A stretch of 64,000 bases of DNA from Candidatus Krumholzibacteriia bacterium (GCA_016744705.1 JADGDU010000008.1:62001-126000), one strand, 5' to 3'. Counted from the stretch's first letter, positions 30,297 to 41,098 are shown. Made by a program: numbers and translations. Notes: generated by a model from the letters alone, not told the origin.

Positions 30297-31229
30297 ATGA
30301 GTCAAGAATTGCTTCAGCTGATCGATCTGGATCAGGAATTGCCCGGGCAGCGACGATTCATCAGTTGCTGGGGTGGCACTCATAACGGCCATTATTATGT
30401 GGTGGATCCGGGGCCGCCTTCCACTGCCGATTTTCTGGTGGCCCAGCTGGAGGCTCTGCATTTGCCCCGGCTGGATTTCATTCTTTTAACGCATATTCAC
30501 CTGGACCACGGTGGGGCCACCAGTAAAATCCTGGAGCGATGGCCCGAGGCCAAAGTGTACAGCCACCGCATTGGTCGTCCCCATCTGGTGGATCCGGCCC
30601 GTCTCTGGCAGGGTTCCAGAAAAGTTTTGGGTCATAAGGCCAGCGTATATGGCGAGCCATTGCCCGTGCCCGAAAGCTCTCTGGTGGATACGGCCTATTT
30701 GCTGGAGCAGGGCATAACCGTTGTGCCCACACCGGGCCACGCCCCCCATCATGTCTCGTTCTTCTGTGGAGAAAACCTTTTTCTGGGTGAATCGGCAGGT
30801 ACGTTCAGCAATTTGGGGCGTCCCCATGATTCTTTGGAGTGTTATTTGCGTCCTGCCACTCCTCCCCGATTTTTTCCCGAAGTGGCTGACCATTCCATCC
30901 TGGCCATGTTGGAGCAAACTCCTTTGCCCAAACGACTGTGTTTCGCCCATCACGGAATGTTCACTGGCGATGGTCACGTTCTGCTGGAGAACGCTCGCCA
31001 GCAGCTCAAACGTTGGGTTGAAGTGGTGCGCCAAACTCTGAGCCGGGAAGGTGTTCTGGCCAGCGACGACAACGGGATTCAGGAGTTGGTCCCCGAGCTG
31101 ATGAAGCAGCTGCGCCTTGCGGATCCTTTTTTCGCGCGGGGTTTGGAATTTCCCGATGATATCCGTCTTCGGGAAGAAGATTTTACCCGGCAAACGTTGA
31201 GGGGGATCACAGGTTATCTGTCCGTTTGA
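30297..31229 (+). CDS. MBL-fold metallo-hydrolase
   Basis: The protein has 310 aa. The metal-binding motif 'THIHLDHGG' (about 64-72), a further His in 'TPGHAPHHVSFF', Glu in 'LFLGES' and His in 'CFAHHG' give the full metallo-beta-lactamase-fold set for two metals. A C-terminal helical segment follows ('LLENARQQLKRWVEVVRQTL'), as in the glyoxalase-II/hydrolase subgroup. The substrate is unknown. It starts 4 bp after dnaB and precedes the Mla-type operon by 42 bp. Confidence 0.88.
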   Translation: MSQELLQLIDLDQELPGQRRFISCWGGTHNGHYYVVDPGPPSTADFLVAQLEALHLPRLDFILLTHIHLDHGGATSKILERWPEAKVYSHRIGRPHLVDPARLWQGSRKVLGHKASVYGEPLPVPESSLVDTAYLLEQGITVVPTPGHAPHHVSFFCGENLFLGESAGTFSNLGRPHDSLECYLRPATPPRFFPEVADHSILAMLEQTPLPKRLCFAHHGMFTGDGHVLLENARQQLKRWVEVVRQTLSREGVLASDDNGIQELVPELMKQLRLADPFFARGLEFPDDIRLREEDFTRQTLRGITGYLSV

Positions 31230-31271
31230 ATGTAGACTTCATATCCAGACGGCCTTATATTCTGCACCATC

Positions 31272-32060
31272 ATGACATCTCTCTTCCAAAACATTGGTTC
31301 CACCGTGATTTCGGCCCTGCTCAATGCAGGTCGAGGTGTCATGTTGTTGCGCGCCATCACTTTCCAGTTCCCTCAAATCTGGCACCGCCGACGTGAAATC
31401 GGCGAACAGATGCACGTGGTGGCCATGGGGTCGTTGCCTCTGGTGGTCGTCACAGCGGTTTTTGTCGGGGCTGTGACCGCCGTGCAGGCCGTTTATCAGA
31501 TGCAGGCCATGGTCCCTCTGAAGTTTTTGGGTGTGATGATCTCGAAAACGGTTTTCATCGAACTGGGTCCGGTGCTGATGGCCTTGGTGGTCGGTAGCCG
31601 GCTTTGCGCTAACTATGCCGCCGAGCTGGGCACCATGAAAGTAACGGAACAGCTGGATGCCATGAGCATCATGGCCATTGATCCGGTGGCCTATTTGGCA
31701 CTGCCCCGCTTTTTGGCCGCTCTTTTGATGATGCCGGTGGTGACCATTCTCTGCGATGCGGTGGCTATTTTTGGTGCCTATACGGTCTCTGTGATGACTT
31801 TGGACGTGACCAGCAGTGTTTTTATTGAAGGCCTGCAGATGTTTTACCGGCACAGCGACATTCTGGGCGGGTTGGTCAAATCTCTGGTCTTTGGAGGAAT
31901 CATCGGCCTGAGCGGAATCTATTTTGGGTTCAATACCCAGGGTGGCGCCGAGGGTGTTGGCAAGAGCACCATGACCGCTGTGGTGGGCAGCTGCCTGAGT
32001 GTTCTGGTGGCCGATTATTTTCTGGCTATTGTCATTTTTCAGATCATTCTGCAGAAATAA
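31272..32060 (+). CDS. mlaE: MlaE/YrbE-type ABC transporter permease
   Basis: The protein has 262 aa and about six hydrophobic helices. The family signature includes 'VYQMQAMVPLKFLGVMISKTVFIELGPVLMALVVGSRLCANYAAELGTMKVTEQLDAMSIMAIDPVAYLALPRFLAALLMMPVVT'. MlaE is the membrane part of the phospholipid transporter that keeps the outer membrane asymmetric; the ATPase and MCE subunits follow directly. The order E-F-D is as in many Gram-negatives, but no mlaC or mlaB gene follows. Confidence 0.93.
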   Translation: MTSLFQNIGSTVISALLNAGRGVMLLRAITFQFPQIWHRRREIGEQMHVVAMGSLPLVVVTAVFVGAVTAVQAVYQMQAMVPLKFLGVMISKTVFIELGPVLMALVVGSRLCANYAAELGTMKVTEQLDAMSIMAIDPVAYLALPRFLAALLMMPVVTILCDAVAIFGAYTVSVMTLDVTSSVFIEGLQMFYRHSDILGGLVKSLVFGGIIGLSGIYFGFNTQGGAEGVGKSTMTAVVGSCLSVLVADYFLAIVIFQIILQK

Positions 32061-32066
32061 GGTATC

Positions 32067-32879
32067 ATGGATACAAACCTTAACATTCCTGAAACGAAGG
32101 ACCTGAGGGCGGATGACCCCGGGGCCCATTCCGGAATTGTTATCCAGGGTGTGTCCAAAAGTTTCGGCCCCAAAAAGGTGCTCGACCAATGCGACCTATT
32201 GGTTCACAAAGGGGAAACTCTGGTGATCATCGGGCGCAGCGGTGAAGGAAAGTCGGTGTTGCTCAAGAGCATCGTCCGTCTGTTGGAGGCTGATGAAGGC
32301 CATATCTGGATTGAAGGCACAGAAATAAACGGGCTTGCCAAGAGACCGCTCATGGATCTGCGCCGTAAATTTGGTTTTCTCTTTCAGGGGGCCGCGCTTT
32401 TTGATTCCATGACCATCTGTAAAAATGTGGGATTGATGCTGGAAGAGCACTCGGGTTGGCCACCAGAAAAAATACGGGCCCGCGCTTGCGAATGCCTGGC
32501 CCTGGTGGGGCTTCATCAGGTGGAAGATAAATTGCCCAATGCCTTGAGCGGGGGCATGAAAAAGCGGGCGGGGTTGGCCCGGGCCATTGCCATGCGGCCG
32601 GAGTATATTTTGTACGACGAGCCCACCACCGGTCTGGACCCCATCAGCAGCGATTCCATCAACGACTTGATCATCAAGGGCAAAGAGGAGTTGGGCGTGA
32701 CGAGCATTGTGGTTACCCATGATATGCCCAGCGCCTTCAAAATTGCTGACCGAATAGCCATGCTGTATAAAGGGAAATTTGTATTCACCGGTACGGTGGA
32801 TGAAGTTCGCAATACCAAGCATCCCATGATGCGCCAATTCATCACGGGAAGTTCCCAGGGACCGTTGGAGACTTTTTAA
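32067..32879 (+). CDS. mlaF: MlaF-type ABC transporter ATPase
   Basis: The protein has 270 aa. Walker A 'GRSGEGKSVLLK' (about 55-66), Q-loop 'FLFQGAALFDSMTICKNVGL', signature 'LSGGMKKRAGLARAIAMRPEYILYDEPTTGLDP' and the H-loop His in 'VVTHDM' are all present. The 'EGKS' variant in Walker A and 'SGGMKKR' are characteristic of the Mla/Ttg2A subgroup. It energises lipid movement together with the permease upstream. It lies 6 bp after mlaE and 2 bp before mlaD. Confidence 0.95.
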   Translation: MDTNLNIPETKDLRADDPGAHSGIVIQGVSKSFGPKKVLDQCDLLVHKGETLVIIGRSGEGKSVLLKSIVRLLEADEGHIWIEGTEINGLAKRPLMDLRRKFGFLFQGAALFDSMTICKNVGLMLEEHSGWPPEKIRARACECLALVGLHQVEDKLPNALSGGMKKRAGLARAIAMRPEYILYDEPTTGLDPISSDSINDLIIKGKEELGVTSIVVTHDMPSAFKIADRIAMLYKGKFVFTGTVDEVRNTKHPMMRQFITGSSQGPLETF

Positions 32880-32881
32880 TT

Positions 32882-33781
32882 ATGGCCTTAAATCGAAAAA
32901 TCAATGAAGTGCAGGTGGGGATCCTGACCGTCGTGGCCCTGGTGATCCTGGTGGTGGGCATGATGTGGTTCAAGAATGTGGACCTGTCCGATGAACAAAT
33001 GCGTTACCAGGTGGACTTTTCCCGAGTGGAAGGGCTGCGCGTAGGGGACCGGGTACAGATTCGGGGGATCCGTATGGGAGAGGTTGAGTCTTTGACTCTC
33101 CTGTCCACCGCGGTGCGAGTTCAGATCAAAATGTCTGAAAAGGCCCAGCTTTGTGAAGATGCCATCGTCATTTTGGGAGAAAAAGGCATTGTCGGGGAAA
33201 TTGTACTGGAGATTGATCCGGGGCAGGGTGTATTGGCCGACGAAGGGTATATTTTTGAGGGCCGCACCGCCGGGACTATTGCCGCCATGACCGATGCAGC
33301 CGGAGAAGCCCTGGAAGAAATGTTGGTTTTGACTGCCAAGGTGACCGAACTGGTGGACGAGGTCCGAGAGCAGGGCAAGGTGGTGGACACTCTGGTCCAG
33401 GCCAATGAGACCCTGGGGAAAATTGACAACATGATTGAAAGCAACCAGGCCGATATCGAAGTGAGTTTGGCCAATTTAGTGGTGGCCACCGAAGGATTGC
33501 GGGAATTTGTAGAGTCTGGCAAGGTGGGCAATGCCTTCGATAGCGTGGATAACGCGCTGGCGGGCGCGGATAGTCTCATGATTAATTTGAATACCGCGGC
33601 CGATCGTCTTAATTTGATTATGGACCAGGTGGAGGATGGGGATGGCTCCATAGCCAAAATGCTCCATGATCCCCTTTTGTATGATCGTGCCGATTCGACC
33701 ATGGCTTCGGTGAAGCGTCTGGTGGATGCCATGCGCCGCAACCCGAAGCATTATTTTAAAGTCAATGTGGTGGATTTCTAG
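32882..33781 (+). CDS. mlaD: MCE-domain protein, MlaD type
   Basis: The protein has 299 aa. An N-terminal membrane anchor ('VGILTVVALVILVVGMMWF', about 11-29) is followed by the MCE domain ('YQVDFSRVEGLRVGDRVQIRGIRMGEVESL ... VILGEKGIVGEIVLEIDPGQGV', about 42-125) and a long helical C-terminal region ('VTELVDEVREQGKVVDTLVQAN'). The protein is longer than E. coli MlaD (about 180 aa), so the helical extension may form a tunnel or reach across the periplasm. It is the last gene of the mlaEFD run. Confidence 0.9.
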   Translation: MALNRKINEVQVGILTVVALVILVVGMMWFKNVDLSDEQMRYQVDFSRVEGLRVGDRVQIRGIRMGEVESLTLLSTAVRVQIKMSEKAQLCEDAIVILGEKGIVGEIVLEIDPGQGVLADEGYIFEGRTAGTIAAMTDAAGEALEEMLVLTAKVTELVDEVREQGKVVDTLVQANETLGKIDNMIESNQADIEVSLANLVVATEGLREFVESGKVGNAFDSVDNALAGADSLMINLNTAADRLNLIMDQVEDGDGSIAKMLHDPLLYDRADSTMASVKRLVDAMRRNPKHYFKVNVVDF

Positions 33782-33800
33782 AAGGCTGAGGAGGCCAGCA

Positions 33801-34313
33801 ATGAGCGACATGAAAAAAGATGCCATGATCAAAGCCATTAAGGATGCCCTGATGGTGGAAGTCAAAGGACAACAGTTGTACAGCCACGCAGCCAAGGAAA
33901 CTAAGGATGCGGCGGCCCGTGCCATGTTTGAAATGCTGGCCCGGGATGAGGATGACCACGTGAATATCCTCACTGTTCAGTACAAAAGCCTGATGACCGA
34001 CGGCAAAATCAATCTGGACGCCATCGATCCCGCTGAAGTGGATCACGGTAGCCAGACAGTGGTGAATGACGATTTCAAAAAATCCATCAAACGTGGCAAT
34101 TTCGAAATGGCTGTCATTTCCATTGGCTGCGATCTGGAAAACAAGGCGATCTCCTACTACCGGGAACAAGCTGCCAAAACTGAAGATGCTGATTTGAAGC
34201 AGCTCTTCACCTGGTTGGCGGAGTGGGAAGACGGGCATCTGGAACAGTTGCTTGAATTAGAGAAAATCTACCAGGATGCCTATTGGGCAGACCAGGGTTT
34301 CTCCCCCATGTAG
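33801..34313 (+). CDS. Ferritin-like diiron protein (rubrerythrin/bacterioferritin-like)
   Basis: The protein has 170 aa. I use ATG 33801, preceded by GAGGAGG; the open frame upstream runs into mlaD. Four-helix-bundle metal motifs are seen as Glu in 'EVKGQQLYSHAAKE', ExxH-like 'DEDDHVNIL', 'DLENKAISYYREQA' and 'EWEDGHLEQLLELE'. No C-terminal rubredoxin CxxC domain is present. Such proteins reduce peroxide or store iron. The gap to mlaD is 19 bp, so it may be co-transcribed, and it ends at a strong terminator. Confidence 0.85.
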   Translation: MSDMKKDAMIKAIKDALMVEVKGQQLYSHAAKETKDAAARAMFEMLARDEDDHVNILTVQYKSLMTDGKINLDAIDPAEVDHGSQTVVNDDFKKSIKRGNFEMAVISIGCDLENKAISYYREQAAKTEDADLKQLFTWLAEWEDGHLEQLLELEKIYQDAYWADQGFSPM

Positions 34314-34353
34314 CCTTTAGTTTTTGTTCAGATTATTAAAAATGGTCTGATTT

Positions 34354-34382
34354 AGAGCCCCTGCTTTCGCGGGGGCTCTTTT
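34354..34382 (+). terminator. Rho-independent terminator
   Basis: AGAGCCCC pairs with GGGGCTCT across a short loop, followed by TTTT. It lies 41 bp after the ferritin-like gene, closing the dnaB-mlaEFD run. Confidence 0.9.
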
Positions 34383-34470
34383 ATGTACAGATTTCCCGAA
34401 CATGGACGATAAGTAAACCAACAGTCAAATAATGATCTGGAATTTTACTACTCTGGGATGGGAATTCTAA

Positions 34471-36537
34471 ATGAAGATTCTTCATAAAATTGGTTTGGTG
34501 GGTTTAGTGCCTATCCTGGCATTAGTGGCTTTTTCCTATGTGGTCATTGCTCCCCGAGTGTCTTTGGTGAACGATGCGGATGATTGGGCTCAGTCGGTGA
34601 AGGTTATTCAGGATTGTTCCGGGTACATTCATACACTGCAAATTGAGCGTGGCGCCACAGCCACCTATCTGAAAGGCGGATTCACCAAGAGCCGCCTTGA
34701 GGAATTCCGCCAAGGAACCGATGCCCAGAATGTAAAATTCACCGCCGGTGTCCATGAACATTCACTCAGTGAAAGTGCGGAAAAACAGCTGCTGGCTTCA
34801 GCGAGTCATATTACCGAAATCCGCCGTATGGCGGATCAGGGAAAGCCGGTGGGACAGGTTGTTGGCAGTTTTACTGGTTTGATCAAGGAATTCACCGATT
34901 TTCAGTCTGCCGAGATTCAAAAAAAATCAGGAAAAGGTTTGGGCAAACGCATGCTCACTCTGATGGTCCTGGAAATGGCCAAAGAGCAGGCGGGGCGCTT
35001 GCGGGCGGGACTGGCTTCTACGGCAGCAGATAATCGGGCTCTGGATTATAAAGGAATTGCCTCTCTGGCCACGCGAATGAATGGTGTGGAGTCGGGTTTC
35101 GTGGCTCCTGGCCTGGTCCTGACCAAAGAGAATAAAGAACACCTGGAAAATCTTGAAGCAGGTGCTGATTGGGTTGCCATTTCTAAGTATTACGAGACCA
35201 TTCTCTCTAAGGCAACCGAGGGTGATTATGGCCTGGATGGAAAAGTCATTTTTGCTACAATGACCGATTTCATTGATGAGTTTGGGGTCATGCTCTTTAG
35301 CCAACAGGGGCACGTTATCACAATGGCTGAAAATATCCGTAGCACAGCCAAAACTGATCTCTTCCTGTGGACCGCGGTGCTCATCATTTCTCTGGTGCTG
35401 GCCACAGGCTTCCTCGTGTATTTCACCCGTGACCTTACCCGCCCCATGAAAGAAGCAGTGGAGTTATCTCTGGCTGTTTCAGAAGGCGATTTAAGCCAGC
35501 GCTTGAAAAAGCGTAGCAATGATGAAACCGGGCAATTGGTGGATGCCTTGAACACCATGATTGACGGCCTGGAGGCCAAGGCCAAGGTGGCCGAACAGAT
35601 CGCCGAAAAAGATCTGACAGTGAAAGTTAATCTGGCTGGCCCCAAAGATACTCTGGGCGCCTCGCTGCAGAAAATGGTGGATGCTCTCGGTGAATTGATT
35701 TCACAGGCTCGGGAAAGCTCTTCCCAAGTCTCTGTTGGATCCCGGGAAATTGCTGCTGCCAGTCAAAGTTTGTCTTCGGGTTCCACAACCCAGGCCGCCA
35801 CTTTGGAAGAAATTTCCAGCAGTATGACCGAGCTAAGCGGCAGCACAAAGGACAATGCCGAGCATGCCAGCAAGGCCAAGGACCTGACGGATAATGCCAA
35901 AGAATCTTCTGAAGGCGGCATCGGCGATATGGAGCTGATGGTGAAGTCCATGGAAGAAATCAACGATTCCAGTCAGAAGATCGGCCACATCATCAAGACT
36001 GTGGACGACATTGCTTTCCAGACCAACTTGCTGGCCCTGAACGCTGCGGTGGAAGCAGCTCGTGCCGGCAAACACGGCAAGGGTTTTGCAGTGGTGGCCG
36101 AAGAGGTGCGCAGCCTGGCAGGTCGCAGCGCCAAAGCGGCTCGGGAAACCAGCCAGCTGATTGAAGATTCCTACGCGAAAGTGGCCCAAGGTGGGGAACT
36201 GGCTGATCGTGCAGCTGAGAGTTTCCGCACCATCGTTACGGGAGTGGGCCAGGCAGCAACCTTAGTGGGCGAAATTGCTGTGGCGGCCAACGAGCAGGCC
36301 CAGGGCATTGGTGAGATCACCGATGGTTTGAGGCAGATTGATGGTGTGGTCCAGCAGAGCACGGCTGCGGCGGAAGAATTGGCTTCCTCAGCAGATGAAC
36401 TGCATGCCCAGTCCGGCAGTCTTGAAACTCAGTTGATGCAATTCAAGACCCAAGCTGGTGGCGGTGTTTCGGTCCCAGTTGTGGAGCAACCCAGTAGCAT
36501 GGAAGAAAGTTATAGCGCCGACTGGAGCCTCGTGTAA
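34471..36537 (+). CDS. Methyl-accepting chemotaxis protein with NIT sensor domain
   Basis: The protein has 688 aa. TM1 is about 7-27. The periplasmic domain has the nitrate-sensing (NIT) pattern '[18 protein letters not shown] ... [23 protein letters not shown]'. TM2 is about 300-320, followed by a HAMP segment ('[26 protein letters not shown]'). The signalling hairpin contains '[48 protein letters not shown]' (about 511-560). The C-terminus ends 'SYSADWSLV', without a CheR-binding pentapeptide. The ligand may be nitrate or nitrite, but this is inference from the domain name only. The gene stands alone with terminators on both sides. GGGATGGGAA precedes the ATG. Confidence 0.93.
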   Translation: MKILHKIGLVGLVPILALVAFSYVVIAPRVSLVNDADDWAQSVKVIQDCSGYIHTLQIERGATATYLKGGFTKSRLEEFRQGTDAQNVKFTAGVHEHSLSESAEKQLLASASHITEIRRMADQGKPVGQVVGSFTGLIKEFTDFQSAEIQKKSGKGLGKRMLTLMVLEMAKEQAGRLRAGLASTAADNRALDYKGIASLATRMNGVESGFVAPGLVLTKENKEHLENLEAGADWVAISKYYETILSKATEGDYGLDGKVIFATMTDFIDEFGVMLFSQQGHVITMAENIRSTAKTDLFLWTAVLIISLVLATGFLVYFTRDLTRPMKEAVELSLAVSEGDLSQRLKKRSNDETGQLVDALNTMIDGLEAKAKVAEQIAEKDLTVKVNLAGPKDTLGASLQKMVDALGELISQARESSSQVSVGSREIAAASQSLSSGSTTQAATLEEISSSMTELSGSTKDNAEHASKAKDLTDNAKESSEGGIGDMELMVKSMEEINDSSQKIGHIIKTVDDIAFQTNLLALNAAVEAARAGKHGKGFAVVAEEVRSLAGRSAKAARETSQLIEDSYAKVAQGGELADRAAESFRTIVTGVGQAATLVGEIAVAANEQAQGIGEITDGLRQIDGVVQQSTAAAEELASSADELHAQSGSLETQLMQFKTQAGGGVSVPVVEQPSSMEESYSADWSLV

Positions 36538-36565
36538 GGCGTTCGGCCGGTTATTGTGAATAAAT

Positions 36566-36618
36566 CGTCACCAGATGATCAGGGTTCTGTGGAACTTCGA
36601 TCCTGGTGACGTTTTTTT
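36566..36618 (+). terminator. Rho-independent terminator of the chemoreceptor gene
   Basis: CGTCACCAG (36566-36574) pairs with CTGGTGACG (36603-36611), with a smaller GTTC/GAAC hairpin inside the loop, followed by seven T residues. Confidence 0.9.
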
Positions 36619-36747
36619 ATCATCCCCATGGATGAGCCCTCCCATTGCATTATTTGCAGATATGCCTCATATTCCCTCTCTCCGGATACCCGCGCATTTG
36701 ATAGCAGCGGGCCATTGGCATTAGAATTTTCCAGCTGAGGATGAATC

Positions 36748-39165
36748 ATGGCTTACGATCCCAAGACGATCGAACCCCGTTGGCAGAAATACTGGGACGA
36801 GAATAAAACCTTCAAAGCCCTGGATGGTGGCGACAAGCCTAAATACTACGTCCTGGACATGTTCCCCTACCCTTCGGGTAATGGCCTGCATGTGGGGCAT
36901 CCTGAAGGATACACAGCCACCGATATCGTGGCCCGCTACAAGCGCATGACCGGCCATAACGTGCTGCACCCCATGGGCTGGGACAGCTTTGGTCTGCCGG
37001 CCGAGAACCATGCCATGAAAACCGGGGAGCATCCGGCTGCCACCACCGAGCGCAACATTGGGAACTTCAAACGCCAGCTGAAAATGCTGGGCTTCAGCTT
37101 TGACTGGGACCGTGAAGTGGCCACCAGCCATCCCGATTATTACCGCTGGACCCAATGGATTTTTGCCAAACTCTACGATCAGGGCCTGGCCTACGAAGGC
37201 GAGATGGCCGTGAACTGGTGCCCGGCCCTGGGCACGGTGCTGGCCAACGAAGAAGTGAAAGATGGCCTGAGCGAAGTGGGCAGTCACCCCGTGGTGCGCA
37301 AACCCATGAAGCAGTGGATGCTGAAAATCACGGCGTACGCCCAACGCCTGTTGGACGATTTGGAAGATCTGGACTGGCCCGAGTATATCAAAGATTTGCA
37401 ACGCAACTGGATTGGCCGCAGTGAAGGGGCCGAAGTTGATTTCAGCATTGAGGGGCATGATGAAAAGTTGCGGGTCTTCACCACCAGGCCCGACACCTTG
37501 TACGGAGCCACTTACATGGTGCTCAGCCCAGAGCACCCATGGGTGGGAAAACTAACCAGTGCACCACAGCAGGATGCCGTGCAGGCTTACTTGCGAGAAG
37601 CCGCGGGAAAGAGTGATCGCGACCGCCTCATTGCCCGGGAAAAAACCGGCGTCTTCAGTGGCACCAATGCTATCAATCCGGCCACCGGTAAAGCCATCCC
37701 TATTTGGATTGCCGATTACGTGATGATGGGGTATGGCACCGGCGCCATCATGGCGGTTCCCGCCCAGGATGAACGGGACTGGGAGTTCGCCGAAAAATTT
37801 GAATTGCCCATCATCCGCACCGTGCAAACTCCGGAGGACTTCGACGGCCAGGCCTTCACCGGCGATGGTGTGGCCATCAACAGCGATTTTCTCAACGGCA
37901 TGGGGGTGGCCGAAGCCAAAGCCCGCATGACCGAATGGTTGGTGGAAAAAGGTTTGGGTGAAGCGGTCATCAACTTCAAGCTGCGGGATTGGCTATTCAG
38001 CCGCCAGCGCTACTGGGGCGAACCCTTCCCTCTGCTGACTCTGGCCGATGGCACCACCCGCTTGATGGGAGCCGATGAACTGCCTCTGACTTTGCCCGAA
38101 GTGGACAAATACGAGGTGGCCGGCACTGGTGAAGGCCCCTTGGCGGCCATCGATGAGTGGATCAATATCGACGACCCCGTCAGTGGCCAGAAAGCCCGGC
38201 GTGAAAGTAATACCATGCCCCAATGGGCCGGCAGTTGCTGGTACTATTTGCGCTACATCGACCCGCGCAATACAGAAGAAGCATGGGCTCAGGAAAAAGA
38301 AAATTACTGGATGCCCGTGGACCTTTATCTGGGTGGCACCGAGCACGCCGTATTGCATCTGCTCTATGCCCGTTTCTGGCACAAGGTCCTGTTTGATCTG
38401 GGCTTGGTTTCTACTCGCGAGCCCTTCCAAAAATTACGCAATCAAGGCATGATCCTGGGTGAAAACGGTGACAAAATGAGCAAAAGCCGGGGTAATGTCG
38501 TCAACCCTGACGATGTGATTGCTGATCAGGGAGCCGATGCTCTGCGGCTGTACCTTATGTTCCTGGGTCCTCTGGAGAGAGACAAACCCTGGAACACCAA
38601 GGGCATCGAAGGGGTGCGGCGTTTCCTGGACCGGGCCTGGCGCCTGTGCGTGGATGATGAGGGAGACTTGCATCCTGGAGTGCAGGATGTGCAGCCAAAC
38701 GAAGAGACATTGAAGCTGCTGCACAAGACCATCGACGCCGTTTCAGAGATGACCGAAGACTTGCGTTTCAACACGGCCATCAGCCAGATGATGGTCTTTG
38801 TTAACGAGATGACGAATATGGAGGTGCGGCCTCGTTCGGTTCTGGAATCGTTCTACAAACTGTTGGCTCCTTACGCACCGCATATGACCGAAGAGCTTTG
38901 GAATATCCTGGGGCATGAAGAGACCATCGCCTATGCAGGTTGGCCCGTGGCCGATAAAAAATATCTGGTGGATGAAACCGTCACTGTGGTGGTTCAGGTT
39001 AACGGCAAGGTTCGGGACCAGATGGATGTACCGGTGGATATCACGGAAGAAGAAATCCGCAGCATGATTGGCGACCGTGAAAAGCTGACGGCTCACCTCC
39101 AGGGCAAAACCATCGTTAAGGTGATTTATGTGCCTGGTCGGTTGGTGAGCCTGGTTGTGAAATAG
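36748..39165 (+). CDS. leuS: Leucyl-tRNA synthetase
   Basis: This enzyme charges tRNA(Leu) with leucine. The protein has 805 aa, normal for the bacterial enzyme. The HIGH motif is '[16 protein letters not shown]' (His48-His51). The CP1 editing domain is about 220-420 ('[19 protein letters not shown]', '[20 protein letters not shown]'). '[14 protein letters not shown]' is the family's WYYLRY motif, and KMSKS is at 576-580. The C-terminal anticodon-binding and tail domains are present. GAGGA precedes the ATG. The 129-bp upstream stretch has no T-box features. The lpxR-like gene follows 10 bp later. Confidence 0.98.
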   Translation: MAYDPKTIEPRWQKYWDENKTFKALDGGDKPKYYVLDMFPYPSGNGLHVGHPEGYTATDIVARYKRMTGHNVLHPMGWDSFGLPAENHAMKTGEHPAATTERNIGNFKRQLKMLGFSFDWDREVATSHPDYYRWTQWIFAKLYDQGLAYEGEMAVNWCPALGTVLANEEVKDGLSEVGSHPVVRKPMKQWMLKITAYAQRLLDDLEDLDWPEYIKDLQRNWIGRSEGAEVDFSIEGHDEKLRVFTTRPDTLYGATYMVLSPEHPWVGKLTSAPQQDAVQAYLREAAGKSDRDRLIAREKTGVFSGTNAINPATGKAIPIWIADYVMMGYGTGAIMAVPAQDERDWEFAEKFELPIIRTVQTPEDFDGQAFTGDGVAINSDFLNGMGVAEAKARMTEWLVEKGLGEAVINFKLRDWLFSRQRYWGEPFPLLTLADGTTRLMGADELPLTLPEVDKYEVAGTGEGPLAAIDEWINIDDPVSGQKARRESNTMPQWAGSCWYYLRYIDPRNTEEAWAQEKENYWMPVDLYLGGTEHAVLHLLYARFWHKVLFDLGLVSTREPFQKLRNQGMILGENGDKMSKSRGNVVNPDDVIADQGADALRLYLMFLGPLERDKPWNTKGIEGVRRFLDRAWRLCVDDEGDLHPGVQDVQPNEETLKLLHKTIDAVSEMTEDLRFNTAISQMMVFVNEMTNMEVRPRSVLESFYKLLAPYAPHMTEELWNILGHEETIAYAGWPVADKKYLVDETVTVVVQVNGKVRDQMDVPVDITEEEIRSMIGDREKLTAHLQGKTIVKVIYVPGRLVSLVVK

Positions 39166-39175
39166 GCAGGAGAGC

Positions 39176-40156
39176 ATGCGACCCTGGGACATCCTTCTTT
39201 GGCTGGTGGCCTGCTGCCTTTTGGTGGCGGCCCCTGCTGGTGCTGGCACCATCAGTCTCCAATTTGAAAATGATGTGCTGGGGTTGGATGACTCCGACAT
39301 GCATTACACCAACGGGATGCAGTTATCCTGGCAAAGTGATGCCGACACTGGGCCTGGGTGGCTCAATGACTGGGCCCGTGGCAGTGTGTTCTTTGCAAAG
39401 GATTCCTCGCTTTATTTTAAGTTTGGCCTGGGGCAAAATCTTTATACTCCCGAAGACATCCAGACATCGGAGTTGGTGGTGGGTGACCGCCCATACGCTG
39501 GTTGGTTGCACGGTGATTTCACCCTTCTGGGATGCACCGAAAACTCTCTGAATGTGCTGGAGCTCTCCGTGGGATTGGTGGGGCCTTCAGCGGGTGGCAA
39601 AGGTTTTCAACAATGGTTCCATGGGGTCATTGATTCACCCGATCCTCAGGGGTGGGATCATCAGTTGCATAATGAGCTGGCCCTTCTGGTTGGTTTTGAA
39701 CGCCGCTGGAGAAATGTCATCCCCTTGGGGTTCTGGGGTTTGGAAATGGATCCTTCGCCCCACTGTGATGTGGCTTTGGGAAATGTCTTCACCTACGGGG
39801 CCGTGGGGGCCAACTTTAGAATGGGGCAGGGTTTGTCAGGCGATTTTGGGCCGCCCCGTCTGCGGCCGGGACCTCCAGGCTCCCGAGGGTTCACAGCCAT
39901 CAATGGACTGACCTGGTATCTTTTTGCGGGGATCGAAGGGCGGGCCGTGTTGCACAATATTTTCCTGGACGGCAATACTTTTGGAAAGAGCCACAGTGTG
40001 GACAAAGAACCTTTTGTAGCCGATGCCTGGTTTGGTTGGGGCGTATCGATTTCCCAGGTGAGAGTGGCAGCCACTTACGTGATGCGAACCCGGGAATTCA
40101 AAGCACAGAAGACCTCCGATCATTTTGGAGCGTTGACCTTTTCCGTCGGATTCTGA
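39176..40156 (+). CDS. LpxR-type lipid A 3'-O-deacylase (DUF2219 family)
   Basis: The protein has 326 aa. A signal peptide ends 'APAGA' (about residue 23), then the family hallmark 'LQFENDVLGLDDSDMHYTNGMQLSW' and 'VGDRPYAGWLHGDFTLLG'. A beta-barrel follows, ending in 'GALTFSVGF' (terminal Phe, as for outer membrane insertion). LpxR removes the 3'-acyloxyacyl group of lipid A in a calcium-dependent reaction at the outer membrane. The Asn and Asp in 'END' are the expected metal/active residues. AGGAG precedes the ATG, 10 bp after leuS. The next gene, convergent, is a patatin-type lipase. Confidence 0.85.
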   Translation: MRPWDILLWLVACCLLVAAPAGAGTISLQFENDVLGLDDSDMHYTNGMQLSWQSDADTGPGWLNDWARGSVFFAKDSSLYFKFGLGQNLYTPEDIQTSELVVGDRPYAGWLHGDFTLLGCTENSLNVLELSVGLVGPSAGGKGFQQWFHGVIDSPDPQGWDHQLHNELALLVGFERRWRNVIPLGFWGLEMDPSPHCDVALGNVFTYGAVGANFRMGQGLSGDFGPPRLRPGPPGSRGFTAINGLTWYLFAGIEGRAVLHNIFLDGNTFGKSHSVDKEPFVADAWFGWGVSISQVRVAATYVMRTREFKAQKTSDHFGALTFSVGF

Positions 40157-40165
40157 TCTTTCCGT

Positions 40166-41098
40166 TCAACCCAGTCGCAGAACTTTTCCCGCTAACATTT
40201 TGGCTTTATAGGGCAGGCTTTGGCGCCAGCGCACCAGCTTCTTTAAGGCGGGGATGGCATCTCTGGTGGCCTTGTAGCCCCGGGCGCGGCAAGCTTCGCC
40301 GGCGGCAAAATCGGCCCAGTGAAATTCGGTTACATTGGGACGGATGACAAAGTCGGCCTGGGCACAAATCATCCGGTTCAGGCGTTGGCGGGCAATGGTA
40401 TTACTGCGCAAAATCATATCCAGCCCTGTGGAGAAATGGGTTTCTTCAAAAGCGGGAATGTCCACGGCAATAATAAAATCGGCTCCCAGATCCTGGCAGG
40501 CTCCAATAGGCACCCGGAAAGGTCCGCCGCCATCGACGATGATACGCTGGCCATCTCTGACCGGTGGAAACACTGAAGGGATGGCGCTGCTGGCGTAAAT
40601 TCCATCTACCACGGATCCGGAAGTAAAGACAACGCTTTCTCCGGCCACGAGGTCCAGGGCTACGGTGGCCAGAGGAATTTGCAGATCGGAAAAGTTGATA
40701 GGACCAAAAAGTTTGGCCAGGGGCTCGCGGAGTTTTTCTTCGCCCTGCATATGGGGCATGGTTACCGTTTTGACGGCTATCAGCTTGCGCTGCATGAAGT
40801 CAAAAACACCGCTGAGGCGGGCTTGAGGGTCGTGAGATTCGTGCTCATCCCGGGGCACAAACGGAGCCCAGTAGGAAGCAAAGTCGTCATTGTCCACATA
40901 GGCTTCCAGGCGTTTCCAAATTTGAGACGGGTCGGGGTTTTGGGCGTAGAGTCCGCCTACAATGGCGCCCATGCTCGTGCCAGCCACCAGGTCGGCGCGG
41001 ATCCCGGCTTCTTCCAGGGCTTCCAGCACTCCGGCGTGAGCCAGCCCACGGGCGCCGCCGCTGCCCAGGGCCAATCCAATTTTCAAGCTATTGCCCAT
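40166..41098 (-). CDS. Patatin-like phospholipase
   Basis: The protein has 310 aa. ATG 41098 (AAAAGGAAA upstream) is preferred to the TTG at 41140. The catalytic elements are the oxyanion loop 'GSGGARGLAHAGVL' (12-25), the nucleophile Ser42 in 'GTSMG', and the Asp of the dyad in 'VDGGGPFRVPIGA'. It is the bacterial RssA/patatin type, an acyl hydrolase acting on phospholipids or acylglycerols. No signal peptide is seen, so it is probably cytoplasmic or at the inner membrane. It diverges from the TPR gene and converges on lpxR with a 9-bp gap. Confidence 0.92.
   Translation of the reverse strand: MGNSLKIGLALGSGGARGLAHAGVLEALEEAGIRADLVAGTSMGAIVGGLYAQNPDPSQIWKRLEAYVDNDDFASYWAPFVPRDEHESHDPQARLSGVFDFMQRKLIAVKTVTMPHMQGEEKLREPLAKLFGPINFSDLQIPLATVALDLVAGESVVFTSGSVVDGIYASSAIPSVFPPVRDGQRIIVDGGGPFRVPIGACQDLGADFIIAVDIPAFEETHFSTGLDMILRSNTIARQRLNRMICAQADFVIRPNVTEFHWADFAAGEACRARGYKATRDAIPALKKLVRWRQSLPYKAKMLAGKVLRLG

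Noticed and set aside
36620..36747. A T-box leader upstream of leuS
   Set aside because: The T-box sequence and an antiterminator/terminator pair are missing. The hairpin nearby ends the chemoreceptor gene.
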